Part shown: positions 1 to 9,976 of the stretch, in pieces
Layout: the number at the start of each line of letters is the position of its first letter
How positions within the stretch are numbered: position 1 is the first letter of the stretch
From: JAITWN01 sp964437335
GTDB taxonomy: Bacteria > Pseudomonadota > Gammaproteobacteria > SZUA-140
DNA length: 39,537 nucleotides
Assembly: GCA_964437335.1 (NCBI GenBank)
Contig: CAYTGL010000024.1
Span: 1-39,537 of the forward strand
Direction: 5' to 3'
Translations under genes and position numbers: made by a program
Notes under the pieces: model-generated
What the model saw: the letters and a program-made list of their open reading frames with translations, nothing else
Database searches by the model: none
What the model was told of the DNA's origin: nothing

Positions 1-1352
<1,352 letters not shown>

Positions 1353-1550
1353 CTCATTACAAATCCCATGAGGAAACAAAGATCATACAGATTTTTCCCG
1401 GCGAAAGGCACTCCGGATCAATGACCTCTGGAGAGACATGTTGCAATTCATTATGTTACGACTCTGCGATTCTTGCCATGCCACGGTAAAACGAATACCC
1501 TTGAACGATTGCGCGGGACCAGTTCGGAGATCCAGAGACAGGCGGGAGAT

Positions 1551-2204
1551 ATGGAAGCGAGAGACGCCCGATTCAATATGATCGAGCAGCAGATCCGTCC
1601 GTGGGATGTGCTGGACCAGCAGATACTCGACCTGCTCGGCGAGATTTGTCGCAAGGATTTCGTGCCCGCCGATTATACCGGGCTCGCTTATGCCGACATC
1701 GCGGTGCCGATCGGCCACGGCCAGGTCATGATGCACCCGAGGGTCGAGGGCCGCATGCTGCAGGCGCTCAGCCTGCATCCAACCGATATCGCACTCGAGA
1801 TCGGCACCGGCAGCGCCTATGTGACGGCGCTGCTCGCGCGCGCGGTGCGCCAGGTCGTCAGTGTCGACATCCTCCCCGAGTACACGGCCCAGGCCGAAGA
1901 CAAGCTCGCGGTGTATGGCATCGACAACGTCACGCTCGAGAGCGGCGACGCGTCGTCGGGCTGGAACGGTAACCGATTGTATGATGTCATCGCGATCACC
2001 GGGTCGCTGCCGGTACTGCCCGACGCCTTTTTGCGCGCATTGAACCGCGGCGGGCGCCTGTTTGCGGTCGTCGGCGTCGTGCCGGTCATGGAGGCTATCC
2101 TGGTGCGCCGCACCGGAGAGAACGAATGGAGCCGGGAAAGCCTGTTCGAGACCGACCTGCCGATGCTGATCAACGCCCCGGCCCCGCAGCGATTTGAATT
2201 TTGA
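1551..2204 (+). CDS. pcm: Protein-L-isoaspartate O-methyltransferase family protein
   Basis: This 217-residue SAM-dependent methyltransferase belongs to the PCMT family, which methylates L-isoaspartyl residues in damaged proteins. Seen: N-terminal RFNMIEQQIRPWDV, PIGHGQVMMHPRVEGRML (the PIGHGQTIS-like substrate loop), and the SAM motif ALEIGTGSAYVTALLA followed by VVSVDI. The start at 1551 was chosen because GGCGGGAG lies just before it and the preceding 26 in-frame codons look non-coding. Members of this shorter subgroup are often found just before tolC, as here, so its substrate may not be classical isoaspartate. The C-terminus (INAPAPQRFEF) is typical of that subgroup. A large inverted repeat separates it from tolC. 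Confidence 0.88.
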   Translation: MEARDARFNMIEQQIRPWDVLDQQILDLLGEICRKDFVPADYTGLAYADIAVPIGHGQVMMHPRVEGRMLQALSLHPTDIALEIGTGSAYVTALLARAVRQVVSVDILPEYTAQAEDKLAVYGIDNVTLESGDASSGWNGNRLYDVIAITGSLPVLPDAFLRALNRGGRLFAVVGVVPVMEAILVRRTGENEWSRESLFETDLPMLINAPAPQRFEF

Positions 2205-2216
2205 TGGTTTTTGAGA

Positions 2217-2303
2217 ATCAAAGGCGTCAGAGTCGTTTGATCCCCGATTTTTTCCCGCCGATCGGCGCGTTAACCGAGATCAAACGACTCTGACCCCTTT
2301 GAT
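2217..2303. repeat. Variant palindromic repeat with long arms between pcm and tolC
   Basis: Two 26-base inverted arms (2217-2242 and 2278-2303) pair with a single mismatch around a 35-base spacer. Each arm begins ATCAAAG and ends GTTTGATC with GTCAGA in the middle, so it is related to the shorter palindromes elsewhere in the window but uses a different inner half. The spacer contains its own small palindrome, GCCGATCGGC. It starts 13 bases after the pcm stop and ends 25 bases before the tolC start. No transposase gene is nearby. Confidence 0.85.
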
Positions 2304-2328
2304 CCTGTTACCCTGCAAGGAACCGCAC

Positions 2329-3675
2329 ATGTCCCGTTTCGCCAAGCTGTCCGTCTCCATGGCCGCGGCGTTGCTGCTGTTTTGCAGCACGACGGCGGCG
2401 GCCTACGACCTGATCGAGATCCATTACCTCGCGCTCGACAACGATCCGGTGCTGCGCGCCGCCGAAGCGGCGCGCCGGGCCGAGATCGAGATCAAGCCGC
2501 AGAACCGTGCGCTGCTGCTTCCGCTCATCAGCTTCGACGCCGACTATAGACAAGGCCGCGAGCGCATCAGATCCAACGCATTCGATCCGTCACTCAATGG
2601 CACCAACGACAGGTTCAGCGCCAGCGTGCTTTCGCTGTCGCTGAACCAGCCATTGTACAACCGTGAATATTTCGTTCGCCTGCGCCAGGCCGATGCGTCC
2701 GTCGCGCGTGCCGATGCCGAATACCGTTCGGCGGAGCAGGCCCTGATGGTGCGGATCGCCCAGGCCTATTTCCAATTGCTCGCCGCGCGCGACAACCTCG
2801 ATTTCGCGCGGGCCGAGAAGGAGGCGATCGAGCGCCAGCTCGAGCAGGCGAAGCAGCGCTTCGAGGTGGGCCTGGTTGCGATCACCGACGTGCACGAGGC
2901 CCAGGCGGCCTTTGATCTGACCACGGCGGCCGAGATCGAGGCGGAGAACCTGCTTCAGAGCAGCGAGGAGGCCCTGTACGAGATTACCGGCGAGGTACCC
3001 GGTCAGATCAGTTCCCTGCGGCCCGATATTCCGCTTGCGCGGCCCGACCCGGCGGACATCGACCAGTGGGTCACGACCGCGATGCAACAGAACTTCGCGC
3101 TGCTCGCGGCGCAATTCGGCGAGATCATCGCGGAGGATGCCATCAGTGTGGAGCGTTCGGGGCATCACCCCCGGCTCGACCTGGTCGCGAGCGTCAACCG
3201 TACCGATTCCGATAGCAGCGCGCTCGGCGGGGAGCGGGGCAGCGAGGACGCCATCATCGGCCTGACCTTCAGTCTGCCGCTCTACAGCGGCAATGCCGTG
3301 ACCTCACGCACCCGCGCGGCCGGTTTCCGCCTGGCCCAGGCCAAGGAGGAGGTCGAGCGCCAGCGTCGCGCGACGCTGCGCCAGACCCGCGACGCCTATC
3401 TCGCGGTCATCGCCGCGATCAATCGCGTCCGGGCGCTGTCCCAGGCGCGGGTGTCGGCGCAGAGCGCGCTCGAAGCGACCGAGGCCGGCCTCGAGGTCGG
3501 CACCCGCACCACCGTCGACGTGCTGCTCGCCCGCAGTGACCTGTTCGAGGCCGAACGCGGCTACGCCCGCGCCCGTTATGACTACATCATCAACACGCTG
3601 TTGCTCAAGCAGGCTGCGGGCGTGCTGGTGGTGCAGGATCTCGAGCAGATCAACCAGTGGCTGGAAGAAGGCTGA
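2329..3675 (+). CDS. tolC: TolC family outer membrane efflux protein
   Basis: TolC forms the outer-membrane and periplasmic channel of type I secretion and tripartite drug efflux systems. The 448-residue product starts with a signal peptide (SMAAALLLFCSTTAAA) ending near residue 25. It then shows the duplicated helical outer membrane efflux pattern: YDLIEIHYLALDNDPVL near the start, QAYFQLLAARDNLDFARAEK and QRFEVGLVAITDVHEAQA in the first half, and LEVGTRTTVDVLLARSDLFEA in the second. The start at 2329 is preceded by AAGGAA at good spacing; an in-frame ATG 30 bases earlier would precede the signal peptide awkwardly. The stop codon overlaps the gmhA start (TGATG), indicating translational coupling. 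Its inner-membrane partner is not in the window. Confidence 0.95.
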   Translation: MSRFAKLSVSMAAALLLFCSTTAAAYDLIEIHYLALDNDPVLRAAEAARRAEIEIKPQNRALLLPLISFDADYRQGRERIRSNAFDPSLNGTNDRFSASVLSLSLNQPLYNREYFVRLRQADASVARADAEYRSAEQALMVRIAQAYFQLLAARDNLDFARAEKEAIERQLEQAKQRFEVGLVAITDVHEAQAAFDLTTAAEIEAENLLQSSEEALYEITGEVPGQISSLRPDIPLARPDPADIDQWVTTAMQQNFALLAAQFGEIIAEDAISVERSGHHPRLDLVASVNRTDSDSSALGGERGSEDAIIGLTFSLPLYSGNAVTSRTRAAGFRLAQAKEEVERQRRATLRQTRDAYLAVIAAINRVRALSQARVSAQSALEATEAGLEVGTRTTVDVLLARSDLFEAERGYARARYDYIINTLLLKQAAGVLVVQDLEQINQWLEEG

Positions 3676-4226
3676 TGGGGCAATCGTTCGATCACGCCTT
3701 CGCCGGGCACCAGGCCGCTATCGAACAGGTCCGGCGCCAACAGGCGCAGCTCGGGCAGGCCGCCGCGATGATCCGCCACAGCCGCGAGCGCGGCGGCAAG
3801 CTGCTGCTGATCGGTAACGGCGGCAGCGCGGCGGACGCCCAGCATATCGCCGCGGAATTCATCGGACGCTACCAGCGCGAGCGCCGCGCGCTTCCGGCCA
3901 TCGCCTTGACCACCGATACGTCGATCCTGACCTCGGTCGGCAATGATTACGGCTTCGAGTACATCTTCGCGCGCCAGATCGAGGGCCTGGCCCGGCCGGA
4001 GGACGTCGTGCTCGGCCTTTCGACCAGCGGCTCGAGCCGGAACGTCGTCCTCGGCATCGAGGCCGCGAAGGCGCTCGCCTGCATGACGATCGCGCTGACC
4101 GGCGAGCCCGGCAAGCTCGCCGCGCTGGTCGACCTTCATATCGGCATACCCGGCCTGCCGACCGCTCGCGTGCAGGAGGCCCATATCTTCGCCGGGCATC
4201 TGCTGTGCGAGCTGCTGGATGAATAA
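3675..4226 (+). CDS. gmhA: Phosphoheptose isomerase (sedoheptulose 7-phosphate isomerase)
   Basis: GmhA converts sedoheptulose 7-phosphate to D-glycero-D-manno-heptose 7-phosphate, the first step to ADP-heptose for the LPS inner core. At 183 residues it is near the family length. The SIS-domain features are visible: LLLIGNGGSAADAQHIAAEFIGRY with the catalytic Glu in AAEF, LTTDTSILTSVGNDYGFEYIF, GLSTSGSSRNVV for phosphate binding, and QEAHIFAGHLLCELLDE with the conserved His near the C-terminus. The start chosen overlaps the tolC stop by one base; an upstream in-frame ATG at 3657 would lie inside tolC. It overlaps gmhB by 8 bases. Confidence 0.96.
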   Translation: MGQSFDHAFAGHQAAIEQVRRQQAQLGQAAAMIRHSRERGGKLLLIGNGGSAADAQHIAAEFIGRYQRERRALPAIALTTDTSILTSVGNDYGFEYIFARQIEGLARPEDVVLGLSTSGSSRNVVLGIEAAKALACMTIALTGEPGKLAALVDLHIGIPGLPTARVQEAHIFAGHLLCELLDE

Positions 4227-4773
4227 TCCCGGACCCCTGCTGATCCTCGATCGCGACGGGGTCATCAACGAGGATTCCCCCGGTTACATCAAGAGTCCTG
4301 ACGAGTGGATCCCGATCCCGGGTAGCCTCGATGCGATCGCGCGCCTGAAACGCGCCGGTTTCCTTATCGCTGTCGCAAGCAACCAGTCCGGTATCGCGCG
4401 CGGACTGTTCACCGCGGACACGCTCGCGCAAATCCACGAGAAGATGCTGCGCGAGATTACTGCCGCCGGAGGCGAGATCGCCGGCATCTTCATCTGTCCG
4501 CACGGGCCCGGCGACGATTGCGACTGCCGCAAACCGCGACCGGGCCTGTACCGCCAGGCCGCTGCGGCGTTTTCCCGCGACCTCGCCGGCGTCCCGGTCA
4601 TCGGCGACAGCCTGCGCGACCTCGACGCCGCGGTCGCAGTCGGGGCGCAACCGATCCTGGTGCTGACCGGCAAGGGCGCGGCGACCTTCGCGGCGGGCGG
4701 CCTGCCGCAGGGTACCGAGGTCTTTCCCGATCTCGCGACCGCCGCCGTCGTGCTGATCGACTCACGGCGGTGA
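4219..4773 (+). CDS. gmhB: D-glycero-beta-D-manno-heptose 1,7-bisphosphate 7-phosphatase
   Basis: GmhB removes the 7-phosphate from heptose 1,7-bisphosphate, the step between the two HldE reactions. The 184-residue HAD-family protein carries the nucleophile motif LILDRDGVIN (DxD), VASNQSGIARGLF, a Cys/His zinc loop (ICPHGPGDDCDCRKPRPGL) and the terminal HAD Asp in VIGDSLRDLDAA. The zinc loop separates it from histidinol-phosphatases of similar size only in part, but the position between gmhA and hldE settles the assignment. The start sits inside the gmhA end and the stop overlaps the next gene's GTG start (GTGA), so all three are probably translated from one message. Confidence 0.96.
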   Translation: MNNPGPLLILDRDGVINEDSPGYIKSPDEWIPIPGSLDAIARLKRAGFLIAVASNQSGIARGLFTADTLAQIHEKMLREITAAGGEIAGIFICPHGPGDDCDCRKPRPGLYRQAAAAFSRDLAGVPVIGDSLRDLDAAVAVGAQPILVLTGKGAATFAAGGLPQGTEVFPDLATAAVVLIDSRR

Positions 4774-5699
4774 AGCGCGCGGACCTTGACACCTCGGCGC
4801 TGGCGTCGCCACGTTACTGGCCGACCTGGTTGCTGATCGGCTGCGCCTGGGTCGTCGCCCACCTGCCGGTGAGGATTGCGCTTGCCTGCGGCGGCTTTGT
4901 CGGAAACCGGCTGCGAAAACGCGCGCGCCACCGCCTGCGCTTCGTGGAGACGAATCTCCGCCTGTGTTTTCCGGAGCTCTCCCCGGATCAACGCGAGCGC
5001 CTGTTGCGCGAATCGTTCCGCTCGCTCGGCATCGGCATCATCGAGACGGCGATGTCCTGGTGGCTGCCGGAACACCGGATCAGCAGGCTGATCGCGGGCG
5101 TCGAGGGCCTGGATCACCTCGAAAAGGCGCTTCGATCCGGACGCGGCGTGATCCTGCTCACTGCGCATTTCACGACATTGGAGCTCGGCGCGCGGATGCT
5201 GAATTCGCTCGCGCCGATCCATCCGATGTATCGTGTCCACAAGAATCCGGTCCTGAGCCGGGTCATGCTGAACAGCTTCGATCGGCATCTGAAGAGTTCG
5301 ATCGAGCGCGACGATGTGCGGGCAATGCTGCGCTGCCTCAAGGACGGCGAGGCGGTCTGGTACGCGCCCGACCAGGACTACCGGCGCGGAAACCGGGTGT
5401 TCGTCCCGTTCTTCGGCATCGACGCGGCCTCGAATCCCGCGACCGGACGCTTTGCCGCCATGACGAAGGCGCTTGTGATACCTTATTTCCCGCAACGGCT
5501 GCCCGGCGGCCGGGGCTATCGCCTGACATTACTGCCGCCGCTCGAGGATTTCCCCGGCGGCGACGAACTCGAGGACACCGCACGCGTGAACCGGATCATC
5601 GAGGACATGGTGCGCCGCTGTCCCGAACAATATCTGTGGACGCACCGCCGTTTCAGGGCCCGCCCCGACGGACAACCCGGATTCTACGACCCGGAATGA
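4770..5699 (+). CDS. lpxL: Lipid A late acyltransferase (LpxL/HtrB family)
   Basis: LpxL-family enzymes transfer a secondary acyl chain from acyl-ACP to Kdo2-lipid IVA at the inner membrane. The 309-residue product has an N-terminal hydrophobic segment (WLLIGCAWVVAHLPV), RHRLRFVETNLRLCFPEL, the catalytic HX4E in LLTAHFTTLELGARML, YRVHKNPVL, WYAPDQDY and the terminal PEQYLWTHRRFRARP. These match the LpxL/LpxM/LpxP family; LpxL is favoured by HFTTLE and overall similarity, but the acyl specificity cannot be read. The start is a GTG overlapping the gmhB stop; no better ATG exists upstream outside gmhB. The stop overlaps the msbA start (ATGA), coupling lipid A completion to its export. Confidence 0.9.
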   Translation: MKRADLDTSALASPRYWPTWLLIGCAWVVAHLPVRIALACGGFVGNRLRKRARHRLRFVETNLRLCFPELSPDQRERLLRESFRSLGIGIIETAMSWWLPEHRISRLIAGVEGLDHLEKALRSGRGVILLTAHFTTLELGARMLNSLAPIHPMYRVHKNPVLSRVMLNSFDRHLKSSIERDDVRAMLRCLKDGEAVWYAPDQDYRRGNRVFVPFFGIDAASNPATGRFAAMTKALVIPYFPQRLPGGRGYRLTLLPPLEDFPGGDELEDTARVNRIIEDMVRRCPEQYLWTHRRFRARPDGQPGFYDPE

Positions 5700-7444
5700 A
5701 CAACAGTCGCGAACTCTACCTCCGCCTGCTGGGGCATGTGAAGCCCTACTGGCGCCTGTTCACCGTCGCGATGGCCGCAATGGTACTGACCGCGCTGACC
5801 GAGCCGGCGATGCCGGCGCTGATCAAGCCGCTGCTCGACCAGACCTTCGTCGAGAAGGATCCTGACTGGATCCTGCTGATGCCGATATTGCTGATCGGCC
5901 TGTTCGTCGTGCGCGGCATTGCGATATACATCAGCACCGTCGCGCTCGCCTGGGTCGCGAACAAGGTCGTGCTCGACCTGCGCGACCGGATGTTCTCGAA
6001 GCTGGTCGACCTGCCGGTCAGCTATTTTTCCGGCCGCACCTCGGGTGAGATGATATCGAAGCTGACCTATGACGCCAGCCAGGTCACGACCGCCGCGACC
6101 ACCGTGCTGATCGTCCTGGTCCGTGACGGCCTTGCGGTCATCGGGCTGCTGGCGTGGATGCTGTATCTCGACTGGAAGCTGTCGCTGGTCTTCGTATTGA
6201 TCGCGCCGGCGATCGGCATCGTCGTCAGGCTGGTCAGCCACCGGTTGCGACGCATGAGCCGCATGCTGCAACAATCGATGGGCGGCATGACCCATGTGCT
6301 CGAGGAATCGATCCGTGGCGGCCGGGTCATCAAGGTCTACGGCGCGCGCGAGCAGGTGTGGACGCGCTTTCACGAGGTCGCGAACTGGGTGCGGCGCTAC
6401 TCGATGAAGATCGCGGTGGTATCGGCGGCGAGCGTGCCGGCCGTGCAGCTCCTGATCGTCATCGCGCTCGCCGTCGTGATCTACATTACCGCGGCGAAAT
6501 CGGACATGACGGTCGGCGGTTTCGTGTCGTTCTTCGGCGCGGCCGCGATGCTGTTCGCGCCGATCAAGCGACTGATCGGCGTCAATGAACACCTGCAGCG
6601 CGGGCTCGCGGCGTCGGAAAGCGTCTTTCGCCTGCTCGACGAGGCGTCGGAGCCGGACAGCGGCACGCGCGCCGTTGGCCGTATGCACGGACGTATCGAG
6701 TTCGACCGGGCCGGCTTGCGCTATGACAACGACGCCGAGGCGGTGCTCGAGGAGATATCGCTCGCGATCGAGCCCGGCCAGACGATCGCGCTGGTCGGGC
6801 CGTCGGGCGCCGGCAAGACCTCGCTGATCAACCTGATCCCGCGCTTCTATGCCCCGACCTCGGGACGGATCCTCGCCGACGGCATCGATCTCCACGACAT
6901 CCGGCTGGACGACCTGCGCGCGAATATCGCGCTCGTCACCCAGGATGTCGTGCTGTTCAACGGCAGCATCGCCGAGAACATCGCCTATGGCGCGAGCCGG
7001 AATGCGCCGCGCGAGCGGATCCTCGCCGCCGCCGACGCCGCGCGCGTCATGGACTTCGCCGCCGACATGCCGGACGGCATCGACACGCTGATCGGCGAGA
7101 ACGGCGTGCTGCTGTCGGGCGGCCAGCGTCAGCGCCTCGCGATCGCCCGCGCGCTGCTCAAGGATGCGCCGATCCTGATCATGGACGAGGCGACCTCGGC
7201 GCTCGATACCGCGACTGAACGCCAGGTACAGCAGGCCCTCGACAACCTGCGCCGGGGGCGTACGACGATCATCATCGCGCACCGGCTGTCGACGATCGAA
7301 GGCGCCGACCGCATCGTCGTCCTTGAGCACGGCCGCATCATCGAGACCGGCGCCCACCGCGAACTCCTCGCCGCCGATCGCGCCTATGCCCGCCTCTACC
7401 GCGCCCAGTTCTCCAAAACGACGGAACCGGAAGCGGATTCGTAG
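5696..7444 (+). CDS. msbA: Lipid A export ABC transporter, ATP-binding/permease MsbA
   Basis: MsbA is the homodimeric inner-membrane flippase for core-lipid A. The 582-residue length is typical. Residues 1-320 form the six-helix membrane domain (LLMPILLIGLFVVRGIAIYI, VLIVLVRDGLAVIGLLAWML and others), with a 'SGRTSGEMISKLTYD' coupling region. The ATPase domain has Walker A GPSGAGKT (368-375), signature LSGGQRQRLAIARA from 473, Walker B ILIMDEATSALD (Asp497, Glu498) and switch His529. The ATG overlaps the acyltransferase stop. The TAG stop is itself part of a palindromic repeat arm. A 588-codon antisense frame across the gene is a by-product of high GC and is not counted. Confidence 0.97.
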   Translation: MNNSRELYLRLLGHVKPYWRLFTVAMAAMVLTALTEPAMPALIKPLLDQTFVEKDPDWILLMPILLIGLFVVRGIAIYISTVALAWVANKVVLDLRDRMFSKLVDLPVSYFSGRTSGEMISKLTYDASQVTTAATTVLIVLVRDGLAVIGLLAWMLYLDWKLSLVFVLIAPAIGIVVRLVSHRLRRMSRMLQQSMGGMTHVLEESIRGGRVIKVYGAREQVWTRFHEVANWVRRYSMKIAVVSAASVPAVQLLIVIALAVVIYITAAKSDMTVGGFVSFFGAAAMLFAPIKRLIGVNEHLQRGLAASESVFRLLDEASEPDSGTRAVGRMHGRIEFDRAGLRYDNDAEAVLEEISLAIEPGQTIALVGPSGAGKTSLINLIPRFYAPTSGRILADGIDLHDIRLDDLRANIALVTQDVVLFNGSIAENIAYGASRNAPRERILAAADAARVMDFAADMPDGIDTLIGENGVLLSGGQRQRLAIARALLKDAPILIMDEATSALDTATERQVQQALDNLRRGRTTIIIAHRLSTIEGADRIVVLEHGRIIETGAHRELLAADRAYARLYRAQFSKTTEPEADS

Positions 7445-7492
7445 CACCAATAGGGTCAGACCCTATTAAAAGGGTCTGACCCTATTGGTGCT
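7443..7492. repeat. Palindromic intergenic repeat, msbA-hldE copy
   Basis: Arms of 21 bases (7443-7463 and 7472-7492) pair perfectly around TATTAAAA. The inner part is the family core GGGTCAGACCC and its inverse; the outer stem is AGCACCAATA with its exact complement, unlike the GATCAAAA type used elsewhere. The first two bases are the last two of the msbA stop codon. The right arm is followed by a second copy of CTATTGGTG (7482-7490 and 7491-7499), a 9-base tandem duplication. As RNA it forms a long hairpin that could end or protect the msbA transcript. Confidence 0.93.
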
Positions 7493-7542
7493 ATTGGTGC
7501 GGGAGAGACCCCCCCGGGTTGCTGTGTTATGATTTTCGCGCA

Positions 7543-8964
7543 ATGAAAATCTCCATTCCCGAGTTCGGACAGGCCCGCGTGCTGGTCGTCGGCGACCTGA
7601 TGCTGGACCGTTACTGGTACGGCAGTACATCGCGGATCTCGCCCGAGGCGCCGGTTCCGGTCGTGCATGTCGGTGAATCAGAAGAGCGTCCCGGCGGCGC
7701 CGGCAACGTCGCGCTGAATATCGCTTCGCTCGGCGGACACGCCGACGTGATCGGCCTGACCGGCGACGACGAGGCCGCCCGCACGCTCGAACAACGCCTC
7801 GGCGCCGCCGGCGTCGGTTGCCACTTCGAGCATGCGCCTGGTCTGCCGACGGTGACCAAGCTGCGCGTCATCAGCCGCCACCAGCAATTGATCCGGCTCG
7901 ACTTCGAGGATGGTTTCGATGCGGTCGACGGCCAGGGCCTGCTCGCCCGTTTCGAGGCGCTGTTGCCCGTGTGCGGTGCGGTCGTATTGTCCGACTACGG
8001 CAAGGGCACGCTGAGCCAGGCCCCCCGGCTGATCGCGCTGGCGCGCGCCGCCGGCAAGCCGGTGCTCGTCGATCCGAAGGGTCGCGATTACACGATCTAT
8101 CGCGGCGCCACGCTGGTCACGCCGAATCTCGCCGAATTCACCGCGGTCGCCGGCGAGTGCCGGACCGACGAGGCGCTGGTCGCGCGCGCCGAGACCTTGC
8201 GCGCCGATTTGCAGCTCGATGCGCTGCTGATCACGCGCAGCGAGAAGGGCATGACGCTGGTGCGCAAGGACAAGCCGGCGCTGCATCTGCCGACCCGGGC
8301 ACGCGAGGTCTACGACGTCACCGGTGCCGGCGATACCGTGATCGCGGTGCTCGCCGCCGGTCTTGCCGCCGGACTCGACACGGCCGAGGCCACCGCGCTC
8401 GCGAATCTCGCCGCCGGCGTCGTCGTCGGCAAGCTCGGCACCGCGACCGCGACCGTGGCGGAACTGCGCCGCGCAATGCGCGAACAGGACGAGATCGAAG
8501 GCGGCGTCGTTGATGAGGAGCGCCTCGCGGCGCTGATCGCGGATGCCCGCGATCATGGCGAGAAGGTCGTCATGACCAACGGTTGCTTCGATATCCTGCA
8601 CGCCGGCCACGTCGCCTATCTCGAGCAGGCGCGCCGGCTCGGCGACCGGCTCGTCGTCGCGGTCAACGACGATGCATCGGTGAAGCGGCTCAAGGGCGCA
8701 AACCGCCCGGTGAACACGCTGGCGCAGCGCATGGTGGTGCTCGCCGGACTCGGCAGCGTCGACTGGGTCGTGCCGTTTTCAGAGGATACGCCGGAGCGGC
8801 TGGTCTGCCGGCTCAGGCCGAGCGTGCTGGTCAAGGGCGGCGACTATCGCCCCGACGACATCGCCGGCGGCAACTGCGTCCGCGACGCTGGCGGCGATGT
8901 CGTCGTGCTGGGCTACATAGAAGGCGTCTCAACTACCCGTATCATCGAGAAAATGCGTGAATAA
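7543..8964 (+). CDS. hldE: Bifunctional heptose 7-phosphate kinase / heptose 1-phosphate adenylyltransferase
   Basis: HldE phosphorylates D-glycero-D-manno-heptose 7-phosphate at C1 and, after GmhB acts, transfers AMP from ATP to give ADP-D-glycero-D-manno-heptose. Both domains are present in 473 residues, as in the enterobacterial enzyme. The N-terminal PfkB/ribokinase domain has VVGDLMLDRYWYG, RPGGAGNVALN and the anion hole/catalytic motif DVTGAGDT (258-265). The C-terminal nucleotidyltransferase domain starts near 344 with MTNGCFDILHAGHVAYLEQA (HxGH) and ends with KGGDYRPDDIAGG and GVSTTRIIEKM. The start at 7543 matches the family N-terminus MKI; an ATG eight codons upstream is less likely. 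Repeat copies flank it on both sides. Confidence 0.97.
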   Translation: MKISIPEFGQARVLVVGDLMLDRYWYGSTSRISPEAPVPVVHVGESEERPGGAGNVALNIASLGGHADVIGLTGDDEAARTLEQRLGAAGVGCHFEHAPGLPTVTKLRVISRHQQLIRLDFEDGFDAVDGQGLLARFEALLPVCGAVVLSDYGKGTLSQAPRLIALARAAGKPVLVDPKGRDYTIYRGATLVTPNLAEFTAVAGECRTDEALVARAETLRADLQLDALLITRSEKGMTLVRKDKPALHLPTRAREVYDVTGAGDTVIAVLAAGLAAGLDTAEATALANLAAGVVVGKLGTATATVAELRRAMREQDEIEGGVVDEERLAALIADARDHGEKVVMTNGCFDILHAGHVAYLEQARRLGDRLVVAVNDDASVKRLKGANRPVNTLAQRMVVLAGLGSVDWVVPFSEDTPERLVCRLRPSVLVKGGDYRPDDIAGGNCVRDAGGDVVVLGYIEGVSTTRIIEKMRE

Positions 8965-8965
8965 C

Positions 8966-9000
8966 AGGGTCTGACCCTATTAATAGGGTCTGACCCTTTT
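8966..9000. repeat. Palindromic intergenic repeat, hldE-hldD copy
   Basis: This copy begins two bases after the hldE stop. It has the TATTAATA centre, but the left half reads GGGTCTGACCC rather than GGGTCAGACCC, so the two halves are identical as well as nearly inverted and each arm has one T/T mismatch in its middle. The outer left stem is cut short (AACA) while the right keeps TTTT. It looks like a partly decayed member, or one altered by template switching between arms. Confidence 0.9.
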
Positions 9001-9025
9001 GCTCCACCGGCATCAGGGCAGGGAT

Positions 9026-9976
9026 ATGATCGTAGTCACAGGCGGGGCCGGCTTCATCGGCAGCAATCTGGTCAAGGCGCTGAACGGCATCGGCCGGACG
9101 GACGTCGTCGTCGTCGACGACCTGAGCGATGGCGCGAAATACCGCAACATCGCCGATTGCGACATCGCCGATTTCATCGACAAGGACGATTTTCTCGACG
9201 CCATCATCGCCCGCTCCGGCCTGCCCGGTCCGATCGATGCGATCCTGCACCAGGGCGCCTGTTCCGACACGACCGAATGGGACGGGCGCTACATGATGAG
9301 CATCAACTACGAATACTCGAAGGCGCTGCTGCACTACTGCCTCGACCACAAGCTTCCTTATCTCTACGCCTCGTCCGCATCGGTCTATGGCGCGGGTCCG
9401 GTATTCACTGAGGCGCGCGCGCACGAGCGTCCGCTGAACGTCTATGGCTATTCCAAGTTCCAGTTCGACCAGTACGTACGCCGCGTGCTGCCGAAGACGA
9501 AGAGCCAGATCGCCGGCTTCCGCTACTTCAACGTGTACGGCCCGCGCGAGCAGCACAAGGACAAGATGGCGAGCGTCGCATTCCACCTGAACAATCAGCT
9601 CCTCGAAAGCGGCAAGATGCGCCTGTTCGTCGGCTGTGACGGCTACGGCGACGGCGAGCAGCGGCGCGACTTCATCCATGTCGATGACGTCGTTGCGGTG
9701 AACCTGTGGTTTTTGCGGCATCCCGACAAATCCGGCATCTTCAACCTCGGCACCGGACGCAGCCGGAGCTTCAATGACGTCGCGCGCGCGGTGCTTGCCT
9801 GGCACGGACGCGGCGAGCTCGAGTACATCCCGTTCCCGGACCACCTGAACGGCCGCTACCAGAGTTTCACCGAGGCCGACATCAGCGCGTTGCGCGCCGC
9901 CGGTTATGATGCGCCGTTCATGCCGGTCGAGCAGGGCGTCGCCGCGTATATGCAGTGGCTCAACGGGAATCGATGA
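9026..9976 (+). CDS. hldD: ADP-L-glycero-D-manno-heptose 6-epimerase
   Basis: HldD inverts C6 of ADP-D-glycero-D-manno-heptose to give the ADP-L-glycero form used by heptosyltransferases, with bound NADP. The 316-residue short-chain dehydrogenase-like protein starts with the Rossmann motif IVVTGGAGFIGSNLVKAL. It has HQGACSDTTEWDG, the YxxxK catalytic pair Tyr140 and Lys144 in YGYSK, RYFNVYGPREQHKDKMASV, and GDGEQRRDFIHVDDV. The start at 9026 has AGGGCAGGG just upstream and puts the nucleotide-binding loop at the very N-terminus, as in the family. With gmhA, gmhB and hldE it completes ADP-heptose synthesis in one locus. The stop overlaps the waaF start (ATGA). Confidence 0.97.
   Translation: MIVVTGGAGFIGSNLVKALNGIGRTDVVVVDDLSDGAKYRNIADCDIADFIDKDDFLDAIIARSGLPGPIDAILHQGACSDTTEWDGRYMMSINYEYSKALLHYCLDHKLPYLYASSASVYGAGPVFTEARAHERPLNVYGYSKFQFDQYVRRVLPKTKSQIAGFRYFNVYGPREQHKDKMASVAFHLNNQLLESGKMRLFVGCDGYGDGEQRRDFIHVDDVVAVNLWFLRHPDKSGIFNLGTGRSRSFNDVARAVLAWHGRGELEYIPFPDHLNGRYQSFTEADISALRAAGYDAPFMPVEQGVAAYMQWLNGNR

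Noticed and set aside
1353..1550. A possible TPP riboswitch (thi box) in the thiC leader
   Set aside because: On the minus strand I could not find the conserved CUGAGA and ACCUGAUC / GGAUAAUGCC blocks. The region looks like an ordinary divergent spacer.
5684..7450. A 588-codon open frame antisense to msbA (and similar long antisense frames opposite dsbD, hldE, pilU and others)
   Set aside because: These translate to Arg/Asp/His/Gln-rich sequences without family motifs and mirror the codon pattern of a GC-rich gene on the other strand. The sense proteins carry full conserved motifs.
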